This document shows positions 34,324-43,697 of a stretch of DNA of 64,000 bases, piece by piece. The stretch's first letter is position 1; every line of letters begins with the position of its first letter. The notes beneath the pieces are model-generated. The model was not told the origin of the DNA. It saw only the letters and a program-made list of their open reading frames with translations, and searched no databases. The translations under genes were made by a program, and so were the position numbers. The DNA is from Sulfurovum sp. UBA4779 (GTDB lineage: Bacteria; Campylobacterota; Campylobacteria; Campylobacterales; Sulfurovaceae). The stretch lies in assembly GCA_002403155.1 (NCBI GenBank), contig DHHF01000008.1, positions 186,001 to 250,000 on the forward strand, written 5' to 3'.

Positions 34324-34342
34324 AAGTTCCTCAAGGGAACTT
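34324..34342 (+). terminator. Hairpin after the 40-bp repeats
   Basis: AAGTTCC-TCAAG-GGAACTT forms a 7-bp stem with a 5-base loop, bracketed by two copies of TTTACTTAGTTAAA (34306-34319 and 34348-34361). It could end transcription from the Fic side or be part of the same regulatory region. No long T tail is present. Confidence 0.4.
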
Positions 34343-34393
34343 AAAACTTTACTTAGTTAAATCAGAATGTATTTCATGATAAAAGAGGGATAA

Positions 34394-36316
34394 ATGACAA
34401 ACATCGTAGAAGTAAGCTATCATCAAACAGGGGAAAGCAAATCAACGAATGCACTGGGCATGCGCGAAATGCAAGCCAAGGCATATGAGGCTAGAAACTC
34501 TCAGTACCTGCTTCTCAAAGCTCCTCCTGCATCCGGAAAATCAAGAGCATTGATGTTCATAGCACTCGATAAGCTAATCAATCAGGGAATCAAAAAAGTC
34601 ATTGTCACTGTACCTGAACGCTCAATCGGCAGTTCATTTGATATGACTGATCTAATGTCGCATGGTTTTTATGCGAGCTGGGAGCCAAGTTCAGCTTATA
34701 ATCTTTGTACGCCGGGCAGCGATAAAAGCAAGGTCGAAGCATTCAAACGCTTTTTGGATAGCAATGAAAAGATACTAATATGCACACATGCTACGCTGAG
34801 ATTTGCTTTTGAGCAATTGGATGAAAAAAGATTTGATGATTGCTTGCTTGCCATTGATGAATTTCACCACGTATCGGCAGATGTAAATAGCCGGCTTGGT
34901 GAATTGGTCCGTGCTATATTGAACAAATCAAGTGCCCATATGATAGCAATGACGGGATCTTACTTCAGGGGTGATAGTGCGCCTGTACTTTTGCCGGAAG
35001 ATGAGTCAAGATTTACAAAGGTAACATATAACTACTATGAACAGCTAAACGGATATGAACACCTCAAATCTCTTGGCATTGGGTATCATTTTTACCAAGG
35101 CAAATATTTATCGGCGATCAGTGAAGTACTTGATACGGATAAAAAAACTATCTTGCATATTCCCAGTGTAAATTCTGGAGAATCAACAAAAGATAAATAT
35201 GCCGAAGTAGGTAATATTTTGGATGCCATTGGCGAAGTTGAAAGAGTTACTAGTGAGGGAGTAATTATAGTTAAAAGACATAATGATGGGAAAATTTTAA
35301 AAGTTGCGGATTTAGTGGAAGATGATCCAAAATCAAGAGCAAAGATTGATGATTATTTAAATACCCATAGAAAACTTGATGATATGGATTTAATTATTGC
35401 GCTTGGGAAAGCAAAAGAAGGATTTGACTGGCCATATTGCGAACATGCGCTTACGGTCGGATACAGAAGTTCACTCACCGAAATCATACAAATAATAGGA
35501 CGAGCAACAAGAGATAGTGAAAACAAAACACATGCACAATTTACCAATCTCATAGCCCAGCCTGATGCGCAGGATTCGGAAGTAAAACTCTCGGTCAATA
35601 ATATGCTAAAAGCGATCACCGCATCGCTTTTGATGGAACAGGTGTTGGCACCCAACTTTAAATTCAAACCACGGTTTGAAAATGATGACGAGCCAAACAG
35701 GGAAGGTGAGCTTAAAATAAGAGGTTTTAAAAGACCATCGAGCAAAAGAGTAGAGGATATCTTGGAATCAGACCTGAACGACCTTAAAGCAGCCATTTTG
35801 CAAGATGATGTCATAGTCAAAGCGATTCCCGGCAATGTTGATGCCGAGGTTATTAATAGAGTTCTGATACCAAAGATCATCAAGATCAAATACCCAGACT
35901 TAAGTGACATGGAAGTCGAAGAGGTAAGACAGCATGTGGTCATAGATAGTGTCATAAAGAATGGCCATATCATAGAAAACGGGGATAAGAAATTTATTAA
36001 AATGGCGGATAAATTTATAAATATCGATGATCTCCATATTGACCTGATCGATCAGATCAATCCGTTTCAAAAAGCATTTGAAATCCTCTCAAAATCCGTA
36101 ACAACGCAGGTTTTAAAGCTCATACATGAAAGTATCGAAGCAACAAGAATCGAAATGACATCTGAAGAGGCAGTGATACTCTACAAAAAGATCCCTGGTT
36201 TTAAAAGTGAGCATGGAAGGTTGCCGGATATAAATAGTAGAGATTTTGCTGAAAAGCGTATGGCAGAAGCAATTATCTACCTTAATAAGCTAAGACGGGA
36301 AAAAGCTAATGGCTGA
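34394..36316 (+). CDS. SF2 helicase (DEAD/DEAH-like translocase) of the defence island
   Basis: A 640-residue SF2 protein: Walker A APPASGKS (43-50), Walker B DEFHH (155-159), motif III MTGSY, and motif VI QIIGRATRD (366-374). Residues about 440-600 are unrecognised. The last 40 residues (FKSEHGRLPD...YLNKLRREK) look like a helicase-associated DNA-binding segment. The family includes Type III and other restriction translocases. Preceded by GAGGGATAA at the right spacing. The stop overlaps the GIY-YIG gene start by eight bases, so they are coupled. It probably moves on DNA for the nuclease partner. Confidence 0.85.
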   Translation: MTNIVEVSYHQTGESKSTNALGMREMQAKAYEARNSQYLLLKAPPASGKSRALMFIALDKLINQGIKKVIVTVPERSIGSSFDMTDLMSHGFYASWEPSSAYNLCTPGSDKSKVEAFKRFLDSNEKILICTHATLRFAFEQLDEKRFDDCLLAIDEFHHVSADVNSRLGELVRAILNKSSAHMIAMTGSYFRGDSAPVLLPEDESRFTKVTYNYYEQLNGYEHLKSLGIGYHFYQGKYLSAISEVLDTDKKTILHIPSVNSGESTKDKYAEVGNILDAIGEVERVTSEGVIIVKRHNDGKILKVADLVEDDPKSRAKIDDYLNTHRKLDDMDLIIALGKAKEGFDWPYCEHALTVGYRSSLTEIIQIIGRATRDSENKTHAQFTNLIAQPDAQDSEVKLSVNNMLKAITASLLMEQVLAPNFKFKPRFENDDEPNREGELKIRGFKRPSSKRVEDILESDLNDLKAAILQDDVIVKAIPGNVDAEVINRVLIPKIIKIKYPDLSDMEVEEVRQHVVIDSVIKNGHIIENGDKKFIKMADKFINIDDLHIDLIDQINPFQKAFEILSKSVTTQVLKLIHESIEATRIEMTSEEAVILYKKIPGFKSEHGRLPDINSRDFAEKRMAEAIIYLNKLRREKANG

Positions 36317-37478
36317 ATATTCCATTGATGAGATTTTAAATAGCGATCCGCTTGGACTATTAGGTGATTTAAAAACAAGACCAAAATCATTAAATGAAGA
36401 TGACAGACTAGCCGCAAGCTTCGAGGAGATAAACAGCTTCTTTGAACAAAACGGAAGAGAGCCGCAAAAATCAACAAATATGCATGAGCGCACACTTTAC
36501 TCAAGACTTCAAGGAATCAGAGAGAATCCGGAAAAAATAGAAGCTTTAAAGCCTTACGACAGGTTTGATCTTTTGCCAATCACAAAGATAGATTCTATCG
36601 ATGATATATTGGAAAATGATGCGTATGGATTGCTTGGAGAAAGCGATGATAGTATTTTTGAACTAAAGCATGTCCCCAAAACAAGAGAAGAGACAGATTT
36701 CGTGGCTCAAAGAAAGCCTTGTAGGGATTTTGGCAAATATGAGCAACTGTTTAAAGAAATTCAGAATGATTTGAAAAGCGGAAAAAGAAAGCTTGTGAGG
36801 TTCAATGAAAAATTTTTTGAACAGGGCAACTTTTTTGTTTTAAAGGGGGTGCTTGCCTATCTCGAAAAGATACAAGATCTAAAAAAAGATAAGCATAATA
36901 AGCTCGATTCGCGCACAAGGATTATTTTTGAGAACGGTACAGAGTCAAATATGCTATTGCGATCTTTTGGCAAAGGTCTTTATGAAGATGGTTATTTTGT
37001 GAGTGAACATGATGACAAAGTGCTGGACAGATTGAGCCAAATTACCAAGGAAGATAAGCAGGCCGGATTTATTTATATATTAGAATCGCTTAGCCAAGAT
37101 GATAAGATCAAGACTATAAAAAATCTTTATAAGATCGGATACTCCACAACAGATGTAAGAGAAAGGATAAAAAATGCAGCCAATGAACCTACATATTTAA
37201 TGGCGCCGGTAAAAATAGTCGCAGTTTATGAAGCCTATAATATGAATACGCAAAAATTGGAACTATTGCTTCATAAATTTTTTGGCAAAGCATGTCTTAA
37301 TATCGATATTTTTGGCAAAGACGGACAAAGATATACACCTAGAGAGTGGTTTGTCGCTCCCGTGGAGATTATTGAGCGTGTTATAGGACTTATCTTGACT
37401 GGAGAGATTGTAAATTATAAATATGATGACACACATGAAACTTTAATGTTTGCAGATTTAGGTCTCAGCAACAATTAA
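36309..37478 (+). CDS. GIY-YIG nuclease coupled to the helicase
   Basis: A 389-residue protein. The GIY-YIG core (T5orf172/MUG113 type) is at about 252-345: FIYIL (254-258), LYKIGYS (273-279) and arginine near 284-286. The first 115 residues carry two copies of SIDxIL...D..GLLG (5-19 and 96-110), and residues 37-75 (FEEINSFFEQNGREP...YSRLQGIR) resemble the C-terminal segment of the helicase. It is probably the nuclease half of a helicase-nuclease pair. It starts inside the helicase stop. Confidence 0.8.
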   Translation: MAEYSIDEILNSDPLGLLGDLKTRPKSLNEDDRLAASFEEINSFFEQNGREPQKSTNMHERTLYSRLQGIRENPEKIEALKPYDRFDLLPITKIDSIDDILENDAYGLLGESDDSIFELKHVPKTREETDFVAQRKPCRDFGKYEQLFKEIQNDLKSGKRKLVRFNEKFFEQGNFFVLKGVLAYLEKIQDLKKDKHNKLDSRTRIIFENGTESNMLLRSFGKGLYEDGYFVSEHDDKVLDRLSQITKEDKQAGFIYILESLSQDDKIKTIKNLYKIGYSTTDVRERIKNAANEPTYLMAPVKIVAVYEAYNMNTQKLELLLHKFFGKACLNIDIFGKDGQRYTPREWFVAPVEIIERVIGLILTGEIVNYKYDDTHETLMFADLGLSNN

Positions 37479-37547
37479 CAAAAAACAATAAATTTTGACA
37501 AGCAAACAAAGAAAACCTTCATAGATGAACGTTAATCATCTCTGCTT

Positions 37548-38366
37548 TTAGTTGAGTGAGTTGGCCTTGACCTGCTCGTAGTTTTCTAAAAACACTTTAA
37601 CGATCTGCGGGTCAAAATGACTGCCCGCATGCTCTTGGATATACTTCAGTACTTCCTCTTCGGGCCATGCCGATTTGTAGATGCGCGGATGGATAAGCGC
37701 GTCCCAGACGTCTATGATCGAAAATATTCTTGCTGCGATCGGGATGTCCGTACCCTTAAGCCCTTGCGGGTAGCCGCTGCCGTCCCATTTTTCATGATGA
37801 GAGTAGGGGATATCGACGATCGAAGATAGAAAATCAATCCCGGACATGATATCGTAAGCTATCTGCGGATGCGTTTTTATGCGGGCAAATTCATCCTCGG
37901 TGAGTTTAGACGGTTTGATAAGGATCTCATCGGATATGCCGATCTTTCCTATATCGTGAAGTATGGCTCCGCATTCGATATTTTCAAGTTCTTCGGGGTC
38001 CGTGATGCCGGATATTTTTGCAAGTTCAAGAGTCATACGCGTGACACGGGCGGTATGGTCTTTTGTCTCTTTGTGGCGGGTATCTAAGACTTTCATCCAT
38101 CCGTCGACGGTTTGCTTATAGCCGTTTTTTAGCTTGGTGTTGGCATCTTTGAGTTCATTGATGCTTTTTCGGATAAGAAAAAATAAAAGTACACCGGTAA
38201 ACAAAACAAAAAAAGATCCCTTGAGATTTTGTATCAGTGTAATCTCTTCTTTGTATTTGAGGAGGCTTTCGGTGGCCGCGTCGGAAAAGATGATCCACAA
38301 GAAACCGACAATGATGTATATGCCGACAATTTTGTACTCTTGACTCACTCTCATTGGCAGTTTCAA
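37548..38366 (-). CDS. Membrane HD-GYP c-di-GMP phosphodiesterase
   Basis: A 272-residue protein with two membrane helices (about 12-29 and 48-66) and an HD-GYP domain (about 85-265) with HDIGK, HHEKWDGSGYP and DIPIAARI. HD-GYP enzymes break c-di-GMP to GMP or pGpG. The sensor part between the helices is only about 18 residues, so no ligand domain is evident. This is the second c-di-GMP phosphodiesterase in the window. ATG 38366 has a weak upstream site. Confidence 0.9.
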   Translation of the reverse strand: MKLPMRVSQEYKIVGIYIIVGFLWIIFSDAATESLLKYKEEITLIQNLKGSFFVLFTGVLLFFLIRKSINELKDANTKLKNGYKQTVDGWMKVLDTRHKETKDHTARVTRMTLELAKISGITDPEELENIECGAILHDIGKIGISDEILIKPSKLTEDEFARIKTHPQIAYDIMSGIDFLSSIVDIPYSHHEKWDGSGYPQGLKGTDIPIAARIFSIIDVWDALIHPRIYKSAWPEEEVLKYIQEHAGSHFDPQIVKVFLENYEQVKANSLN

Positions 38367-38422
38367 CCTTAAAGTTTTATTGTGATTTATTTTACACTAA
38401 AATTTCGATAGCTGCTTTGCGC

Positions 38423-38791
38423 TTATCCTTTAAGCACCTTTGTAAGTTGATCGCAAAAAACTTCAAAACTCGGCAGCTGCAGGACCGCTTCTCTTTGTTT
38501 TGCCCCCCACATCGGTTCGGGAAAATGGCTGTCTTGCGCAAAACGCGCCATGATATGCCAATGCACATGGGGAAGATAGTTGCCGAAGCTTGCAATGTTG
38601 ATCTTGTCGGGGTTGTAGTAGGCGATCATCTCTTTTTCTATCACGTCCAGCAGGCGATAGATCTCGTTTTTGATCTCTTGCGGAACCTCGCTCATCTCTT
38701 TGTAAGGATGCTGCGTAAAGATCTTGAGCCAAGGGATTTCGCCGGGATGGATCTCGATCTTTACGGTTGCATTTTCATAAAGTACGGACAT
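38423..38791 (-). CDS. HIT-family nucleotide hydrolase
   Basis: A 122-residue protein with the histidine triad HVHWHIMAR (about 75-83) and a preceding N-terminal strand. HIT proteins hydrolyse or transfer nucleotide phosphoramidates and diadenosine polyphosphates. The start ATG shares one base with the stop of the Sua5-like gene (TAATG), so they are coupled. Sua5 and HIT gene neighbours are common in this group. Confidence 0.85.
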   Translation of the reverse strand: MSVLYENATVKIEIHPGEIPWLKIFTQHPYKEMSEVPQEIKNEIYRLLDVIEKEMIAYYNPDKINIASFGNYLPHVHWHIMARFAQDSHFPEPMWGAKQREAVLQLPSFEVFCDQLTKVLKG

Positions 38792-39237
38792 TATCGTATC
38801 CTTTTGATGGTATGGCAGTTGAGTTTGTAGATGTTTGAGGCTTTTGATCCCGCATGAAGAGGAGTGATGACGACATCGGCGGCCTCTTTTGCAAATTTTT
38901 CGTCATACGGATGGTTTGAAAGGTTGGCTGAGGTGGTATAGGCCCAGCCAAGCCTCTCAAGGAGCAAAAGATGATGCTTGTCCCTTACGACACGGTAGGA
39001 GTGCCCGTTTGGCAAAACAAAAGTAGTTTTCTTGGCGCGTCTTACGAGATTTCGATGTCTTTTGGGTATGCGCGCAAAGGCGTTGAGTGCTGCAAGGGAA
39101 GGGACTGCTTTGATGTAGTGCTTGTGCGGCGGGCGTTGTTTGATCGCATCCAGCCTCGCGGGATTTTGCGAAACAAAACCGATAGTGGTATCGGTTTGTG
39201 TGAGAAAAACAAGGTCTGCCAATGCTTTGCTGCCCAC
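38791..39237 (-). CDS. Sua5/YciO/YrdC-family protein, short form
   Basis: About 148 residues with the YrdC-fold pattern: TDTTIGFVSQNPARLDAIKQR, ALLPNGHS-like basic patches, and AYTTSANLSNHP (about 100-111). Full Sua5/TsaC proteins (about 200 residues) make threonylcarbamoyl-AMP for tRNA t6A. This one is short at the N-terminus, and the start is uncertain: GTG 39237 and TTG 39222 are both poor, and no good ribosome site is seen. It may be a YrdC paralogue. It lies 14 bases after carB, on the same strand. Confidence 0.65.
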   Translation of the reverse strand: MGSKALADLVFLTQTDTTIGFVSQNPARLDAIKQRPPHKHYIKAVPSLAALNAFARIPKRHRNLVRRAKKTTFVLPNGHSYRVVRDKHHLLLLERLGWAYTTSANLSNHPYDEKFAKEAADVVITPLHAGSKASNIYKLNCHTIKRIR

Positions 39238-39251
39238 TGTTTGCCGGCCGT

Positions 39252-42200
39252 TTAGCTCAGATAGTCTTGCAGCGCTTTGGGCTCAAGCGCACCGCCGTGC
39301 TCTTTAAGCTCTTTGATAGCTTCGGCGGCTGCTCTTGCGGCGGCTATCGTCGTAAAGTAGGCGACTTGGTTGGAAAGCACCGACTGGCGGATGGTTTTTG
39401 CATCGGTTTTGCTGGCTTTGTTATCGCTGGTATTGATGGCCAGCGCGATCTCTTGGTTGCGGATCATATCGTCGATATTGGGACGCCCTTCGGATATCTT
39501 AAGGACTTTGCTTGAAGCAATGCCGACTTCCTCGAGTGCCGCATGGGTCCCTGCCGTCGCCACGATCTCAAATCCCAAATCTGCAAATTTTTTGCCGATC
39601 TCGCCGGCATGAAGCTTGTCACTTTCGGTTAAAGAGATAAAAAGTTTGCCGCTAAGCGGGATGTTGTTTTTGCTTGCAAATTGGCTTTTGGCAAAACTCA
39701 TGCCGAAATTGTCCGAAATCCCCATCACTTCGCCTGTCGATTTCATCTCAGGCCCCAAGATAAGATCTGAGCCGGGAAGCTTGTTGAACGGGAAAACCGC
39801 TTCTTTGACGGCTACATGGTTTTTAAGGTTGGGCTCCATGATTTTCTTGTCAAAATTGACAACATTGAACACATCATAATAGCGAAGCGCTTCTTTGAGG
39901 TCGCCTTGCACCATAACTCTGGTAGCAACTTTTGCCAAAGGAACACCGGTTGCTTTTGAGACAAACGGTACCGTTCTTGAAGCTCTGGGGTTCACTTCGA
40001 TGAGATAGATCTCTCCTTTATGGATGGCATACTGGATATTGAGAAGTCCTATGACGCCAAGGCCAAGTGCAATTTGTGCAGTTTGTTCCTTGACTGCCTC
40101 GATCAGCGATTCGGAGATGGAGATCGGAGGAAGCGAACATGCACTGTCTCCTGAATGTATCCCTGCCTCTTCGATATGCTGCATGATCGAGCCGATATAG
40201 ACCTCATTTCCGTCACAGATGGCATCTACGTCAAGTTCGGTTGCATTGTCAAGGAATTTATCGATCAGTACCGGAGCATCGTTAGAAACGCTTACGGCTT
40301 CATCCATATACTCTCTGAGTTCTGCATCGTTGTAGACAGTACGCATGCCGCGTCCGCCAAGCACAAAGCTGGGGCGTACCAGTACGGGGTATCCGATGCG
40401 GTTGGCGATCGTCATCGCTTCATCTTTGGCAAATGCCGTACCGTTGTCGGGCTGCTTGAGTCCCAGCTCTCTAATGAAAGTAGAAAACTGTTCTCTGTCT
40501 TCTGCCAAGTCGATGACTTTGGCCGACGTACCGGCAATTTTTGTACCGATGGCTGTAAGGCTTTTGGCCAACTTGAGCGGTGTTTGTCCCCCAAAGTGCA
40601 CGATGACGCCATCCGGTTTTTCTGTTTCGATCACATTTCTGACATGTTCAAAGTCGATCGGCTCGAAATACAGCACATCGGATGTGTCATAGTCGGTGGA
40701 AACGGTTTCGGGGTTGCAGTTGTACATAATGGATTTGATCCCCATGTCTTCGAGTGCAAACGCGGCATGTACGCAGCAGTAGTCAAACTCGATCCCCTGT
40801 CCGATACGGTTGGGGCCGCCGCCGATCACCAGTACTTTTTTATCCTCGGAAGGGATGACGGACGTTCGGGGCAGTTTGGTGATGTTCGTTGTAGAATACA
40901 AATAAGGGGTCAATGCTTTAAACTCCGCCGCACACGTATCTACTTCGTTGTACTCGAAACGTACGCCAAGTTTTTCTCTTGCATTGTAGATATCATTTTC
41001 GCTCAGTGCCAATCCGTCGTTTTTGTTGATGATCTGTGCGATCATTGCATCAGAAAAGCCTTCGGATTTGATCTCGCGCAGTCTTGTTTCATCTGAAAGC
41101 AGGGCGATATCCATCGTTTTTTCTCTTTGTGCAAGCTCTTCAAATTGGTAAAGAAACCATTTGTCAATTTTGCACAGCTCATAGACGGCATCAATACTCA
41201 TGCCGCGTCTAAACGCTTCATAGACGTAAAGTATGCGGTTTTGGTTTGGCCGTCTGATCTCTCTTGCAAGCTCTTCTTGGTCGCATTTGATGCTGTTAAA
41301 TCCGATCAATCCCGTTTCAAGGGAGCAGAGTGCTTTTTGGAATGATTCTTTAAACGTGCGGCCGATGCTCATCGCTTCGCCTACCGATTTCATCGCAGTG
41401 GTCAGCGTCGAATCCGCCAGCGGGAATTTTTCAAACGTAAATCTTGGGAGTTTGGTGACGATATAGTCAATCACCGGTTCAAAACTTGCAGGCGTCCCGG
41501 TGATATCGTTGGTAATCTCATCAAGCGTAAAGCCTACCGCAAGCAAAGTAGCCACTTTGGCGATAGGATAGCCCGTCGCTTTGGAGGCAAGTGCTGAAGA
41601 GCGGCTGACTCTGGGGTTCATCTCGATGACGATCATGCGGCCTGTTTCCGGATTGATAGAGAACTGAACGTTTGATCCGCCCGTATCGACGCCGACTTCG
41701 CGTAAAATCTTGAAAGAGGCATCCCTCATGTGTTGATATTCTTTATCCGTAAGGGTAAGGGCAGGGGCTATGGTGATGCTGTCTCCCGTATGTACGCCCA
41801 TCGGATCTAAATTTTCGATGGAGCATACGATAATACAGTTGTCTTCTCTGTCTCGGATAACCTCCATTTCGTACTCTTTCCATCCCAAGAGAGACTCTTC
41901 GATAAGGATTTCGGAGATGGGACTGGCTTCAAGGCCGCCTTTGACGATCTGTTTGAATTCATCCATGTTGTATGCCACACCGGACCCCCCGCCCGCAAGC
42001 GTATAGGAAGCTCGGATAATGAGAGGAAACCCGATATTTTTGGCTGCATCTAAAGCTTCATCCATCGAATAGGCATATTGTGACACAGGAAGATCCATGC
42101 CGATCTTGATCATTGCCTCTTTAAATGCCTGCCTGTCTTCGCCTTTTTTGATCGCTGCGGGATTTGCACCAAGGAATTCAATGCCCTCTAGCATCCCTTT

Positions 42201-42512
42201 GTCGTGCATGCTCATTGCAACGTTTAGCGCCGTTTGCCCCCCCATCGTAGGCAGGATGGCATCGACCTTTTCTATCTCAATAATCTTGGCAATGACTTCT
42301 TCGGTAATCGGTTCGATATAGGTACGATGGGCAAATTCGGGATCGGTCATGATCGTTGCGGGGTTTGAATTGATAAGCACGACTCTGTAGCCCAGTTCTT
42401 TGAGTGTTTTTGCTGCTTGTGTTCCGGAATAGTCAAATTCGCAAGCTTGTCCGATGACGATAGGCCCGGATCCGATAAGTAAAATAGTTTTAATGTCTTC
42501 GCGTTTTGGCAT
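39252..42512 (-). CDS. carB: Carbamoyl-phosphate synthase large subunit
   Basis: A 1,086-residue protein with two ATP-grasp halves. Each begins with a nucleotide-binding GSGPIVIGQ or GGGPNRIGQ element, and the C-terminal allosteric/MGS domain is present. It makes carbamoyl phosphate for pyrimidine and arginine synthesis. The small subunit carA is not in the window. Length is normal. A terminator lies between it and mreC (42562-42586). Confidence 0.98.
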   Translation of the reverse strand: MPKREDIKTILLIGSGPIVIGQACEFDYSGTQAAKTLKELGYRVVLINSNPATIMTDPEFAHRTYIEPITEEVIAKIIEIEKVDAILPTMGGQTALNVAMSMHDKGMLEGIEFLGANPAAIKKGEDRQAFKEAMIKIGMDLPVSQYAYSMDEALDAAKNIGFPLIIRASYTLAGGGSGVAYNMDEFKQIVKGGLEASPISEILIEESLLGWKEYEMEVIRDREDNCIIVCSIENLDPMGVHTGDSITIAPALTLTDKEYQHMRDASFKILREVGVDTGGSNVQFSINPETGRMIVIEMNPRVSRSSALASKATGYPIAKVATLLAVGFTLDEITNDITGTPASFEPVIDYIVTKLPRFTFEKFPLADSTLTTAMKSVGEAMSIGRTFKESFQKALCSLETGLIGFNSIKCDQEELAREIRRPNQNRILYVYEAFRRGMSIDAVYELCKIDKWFLYQFEELAQREKTMDIALLSDETRLREIKSEGFSDAMIAQIINKNDGLALSENDIYNAREKLGVRFEYNEVDTCAAEFKALTPYLYSTTNITKLPRTSVIPSEDKKVLVIGGGPNRIGQGIEFDYCCVHAAFALEDMGIKSIMYNCNPETVSTDYDTSDVLYFEPIDFEHVRNVIETEKPDGVIVHFGGQTPLKLAKSLTAIGTKIAGTSAKVIDLAEDREQFSTFIRELGLKQPDNGTAFAKDEAMTIANRIGYPVLVRPSFVLGGRGMRTVYNDAELREYMDEAVSVSNDAPVLIDKFLDNATELDVDAICDGNEVYIGSIMQHIEEAGIHSGDSACSLPPISISESLIEAVKEQTAQIALGLGVIGLLNIQYAIHKGEIYLIEVNPRASRTVPFVSKATGVPLAKVATRVMVQGDLKEALRYYDVFNVVNFDKKIMEPNLKNHVAVKEAVFPFNKLPGSDLILGPEMKSTGEVMGISDNFGMSFAKSQFASKNNIPLSGKLFISLTESDKLHAGEIGKKFADLGFEIVATAGTHAALEEVGIASSKVLKISEGRPNIDDMIRNQEIALAINTSDNKASKTDAKTIRQSVLSNQVAYFTTIAAARAAAEAIKELKEHGGALEPKALQDYLS

Positions 42513-42561
42513 GGAGAAAAACCCTTGATTTTTAGTTAAAAATTATACAGTCAAGAGATAT

Positions 42562-42586
42562 AAAAAGCCCTTAAAAAAGGCTTTTT
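42562..42586 (-). terminator. Rho-independent terminator after mreBC
   Basis: AAAAAGCC (42562-42569) pairs with GGCTTTTT (42579-42586) around a 9-base loop, with T-runs on both strands. It should stop minus-strand transcription from mreC before carB. Confidence 0.8.
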
Positions 42587-42602
42587 AGAAGAAAAATGGA
42601 TG

Positions 42603-43697
42603 CTAAAAAAGATCCAGGTTATTATGTTGGAGGTTTTTGTTTTTAGGTTTTTCTTTGATGATGGTTTGCGGAGGTTTTGGTTTGATTGTTTCGGTTTTTT
42701 CCAAAGGAACTTCCGGTTCAATGACACTCTCTTGTGTTTGGTCGATGCGGCTTGGTATGCTTGAGACGACAGGCATCTCTTGAGCGGCGCCTTGTATTTT
42801 GATTATGGTTTGGTTAGCTTCTTGCGGCAGTGTAGTTTGGTTTTGTTCTTTTTTGAAATGCATATCTTTGGAGATGACATACTGCAGGGCCGCATGGGTG
42901 GTGTTGGCGTCAAATCCCTGTGCTAATGTTTTTTTTGGGTTATTGATCAAGAAAAATGTTTTAGGATGGAAAATATCTCCATATGTTTTAATATGAGCAA
43001 TCTTATAGGAGCTTTGTGTCTCTACATCGGTTACGATGCCTACGGGGATGTCGCTGAAAAATATATCGTCCAGCCCGTTGGTTACTACAAAATCTCCTTT
43101 TTTGATATCGTGCCATTTGGGAATGAATTTAACCTGCATCTCATTTTCTTTATGGCCTATGGCAATACCCGGGGCTTTGTCTTTGCCGATAAAAACGGCA
43201 AAGCGGCACATCTCATCAGAAGTCAAATAGCCATAAAGCTGATCGTGATGTACCCGCGCCGTGCCTGCAACGACATTATTTTGTATCAGGCCGTACAATT
43301 TGCCCTCTACAAGGCCTCCCGGTTTTGTAAGAATGATCTGAGAGAAGCTGTTGAGTTTTACATAAGATATGGTATCGATAATAGAAATGCTATGAGGAGG
43401 TATTTTGCTTAATTGGGGCAGGGCATCATAGATGTCCTTGATCTGCTTGATATAATGGGTTTGCTCTAAGAGGCGTTGGCGTAAAATAAGATTTTCTTTA
43501 TTGAGCTTTTCAATGGATTCTTTTTGAAAAAGATAGCTTTGGCTTTTGTCCTCAAGGTTTTGGGTAAAATTTTGATAATTTTGTTTAATGGGGTTGATAA
43601 TGCCTAGGAGCGTATTGACGATACGCTCATCGTTCCTTGTCAAAAGCATGGTTAAAACCAAAAGCAAGATGACAATGATAACAATTCTAGTCTTCAT
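42603..43697 (-). CDS. mreC: Rod shape-determining protein MreC
   Basis: A 364-residue protein with an N-terminal helix (about 5-20), a coiled coil (about 35-110) and the MreC beta domain ending FLINNPKKTLAQG. The last 80 residues are a proline-rich extension (PKPPQTIIKEKPKN). MreC links the MreB filaments to cell-wall enzymes. The start lies 11 bases inside the end of mreB, so the two are coupled. No mreD follows. Confidence 0.9.
   Translation of the reverse strand: MKTRIVIIVILLLVLTMLLTRNDERIVNTLLGIINPIKQNYQNFTQNLEDKSQSYLFQKESIEKLNKENLILRQRLLEQTHYIKQIKDIYDALPQLSKIPPHSISIIDTISYVKLNSFSQIILTKPGGLVEGKLYGLIQNNVVAGTARVHHDQLYGYLTSDEMCRFAVFIGKDKAPGIAIGHKENEMQVKFIPKWHDIKKGDFVVTNGLDDIFFSDIPVGIVTDVETQSSYKIAHIKTYGDIFHPKTFFLINNPKKTLAQGFDANTTHAALQYVISKDMHFKKEQNQTTLPQEANQTIIKIQGAAQEMPVVSSIPSRIDQTQESVIEPEVPLEKTETIKPKPPQTIIKEKPKNKNLQHNNLDLF

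Noticed and set aside
37523..37541. AGATGA...TCATCT palindrome after the GIY-YIG gene as the second end of the island
   Set aside because: A similar palindrome occurs in the cold-shock leader, and it does not match the entry element at 29911.
40155..41096. Open frame of about 313 residues opposite carB
   Set aside because: Shadow of carB; no family features.
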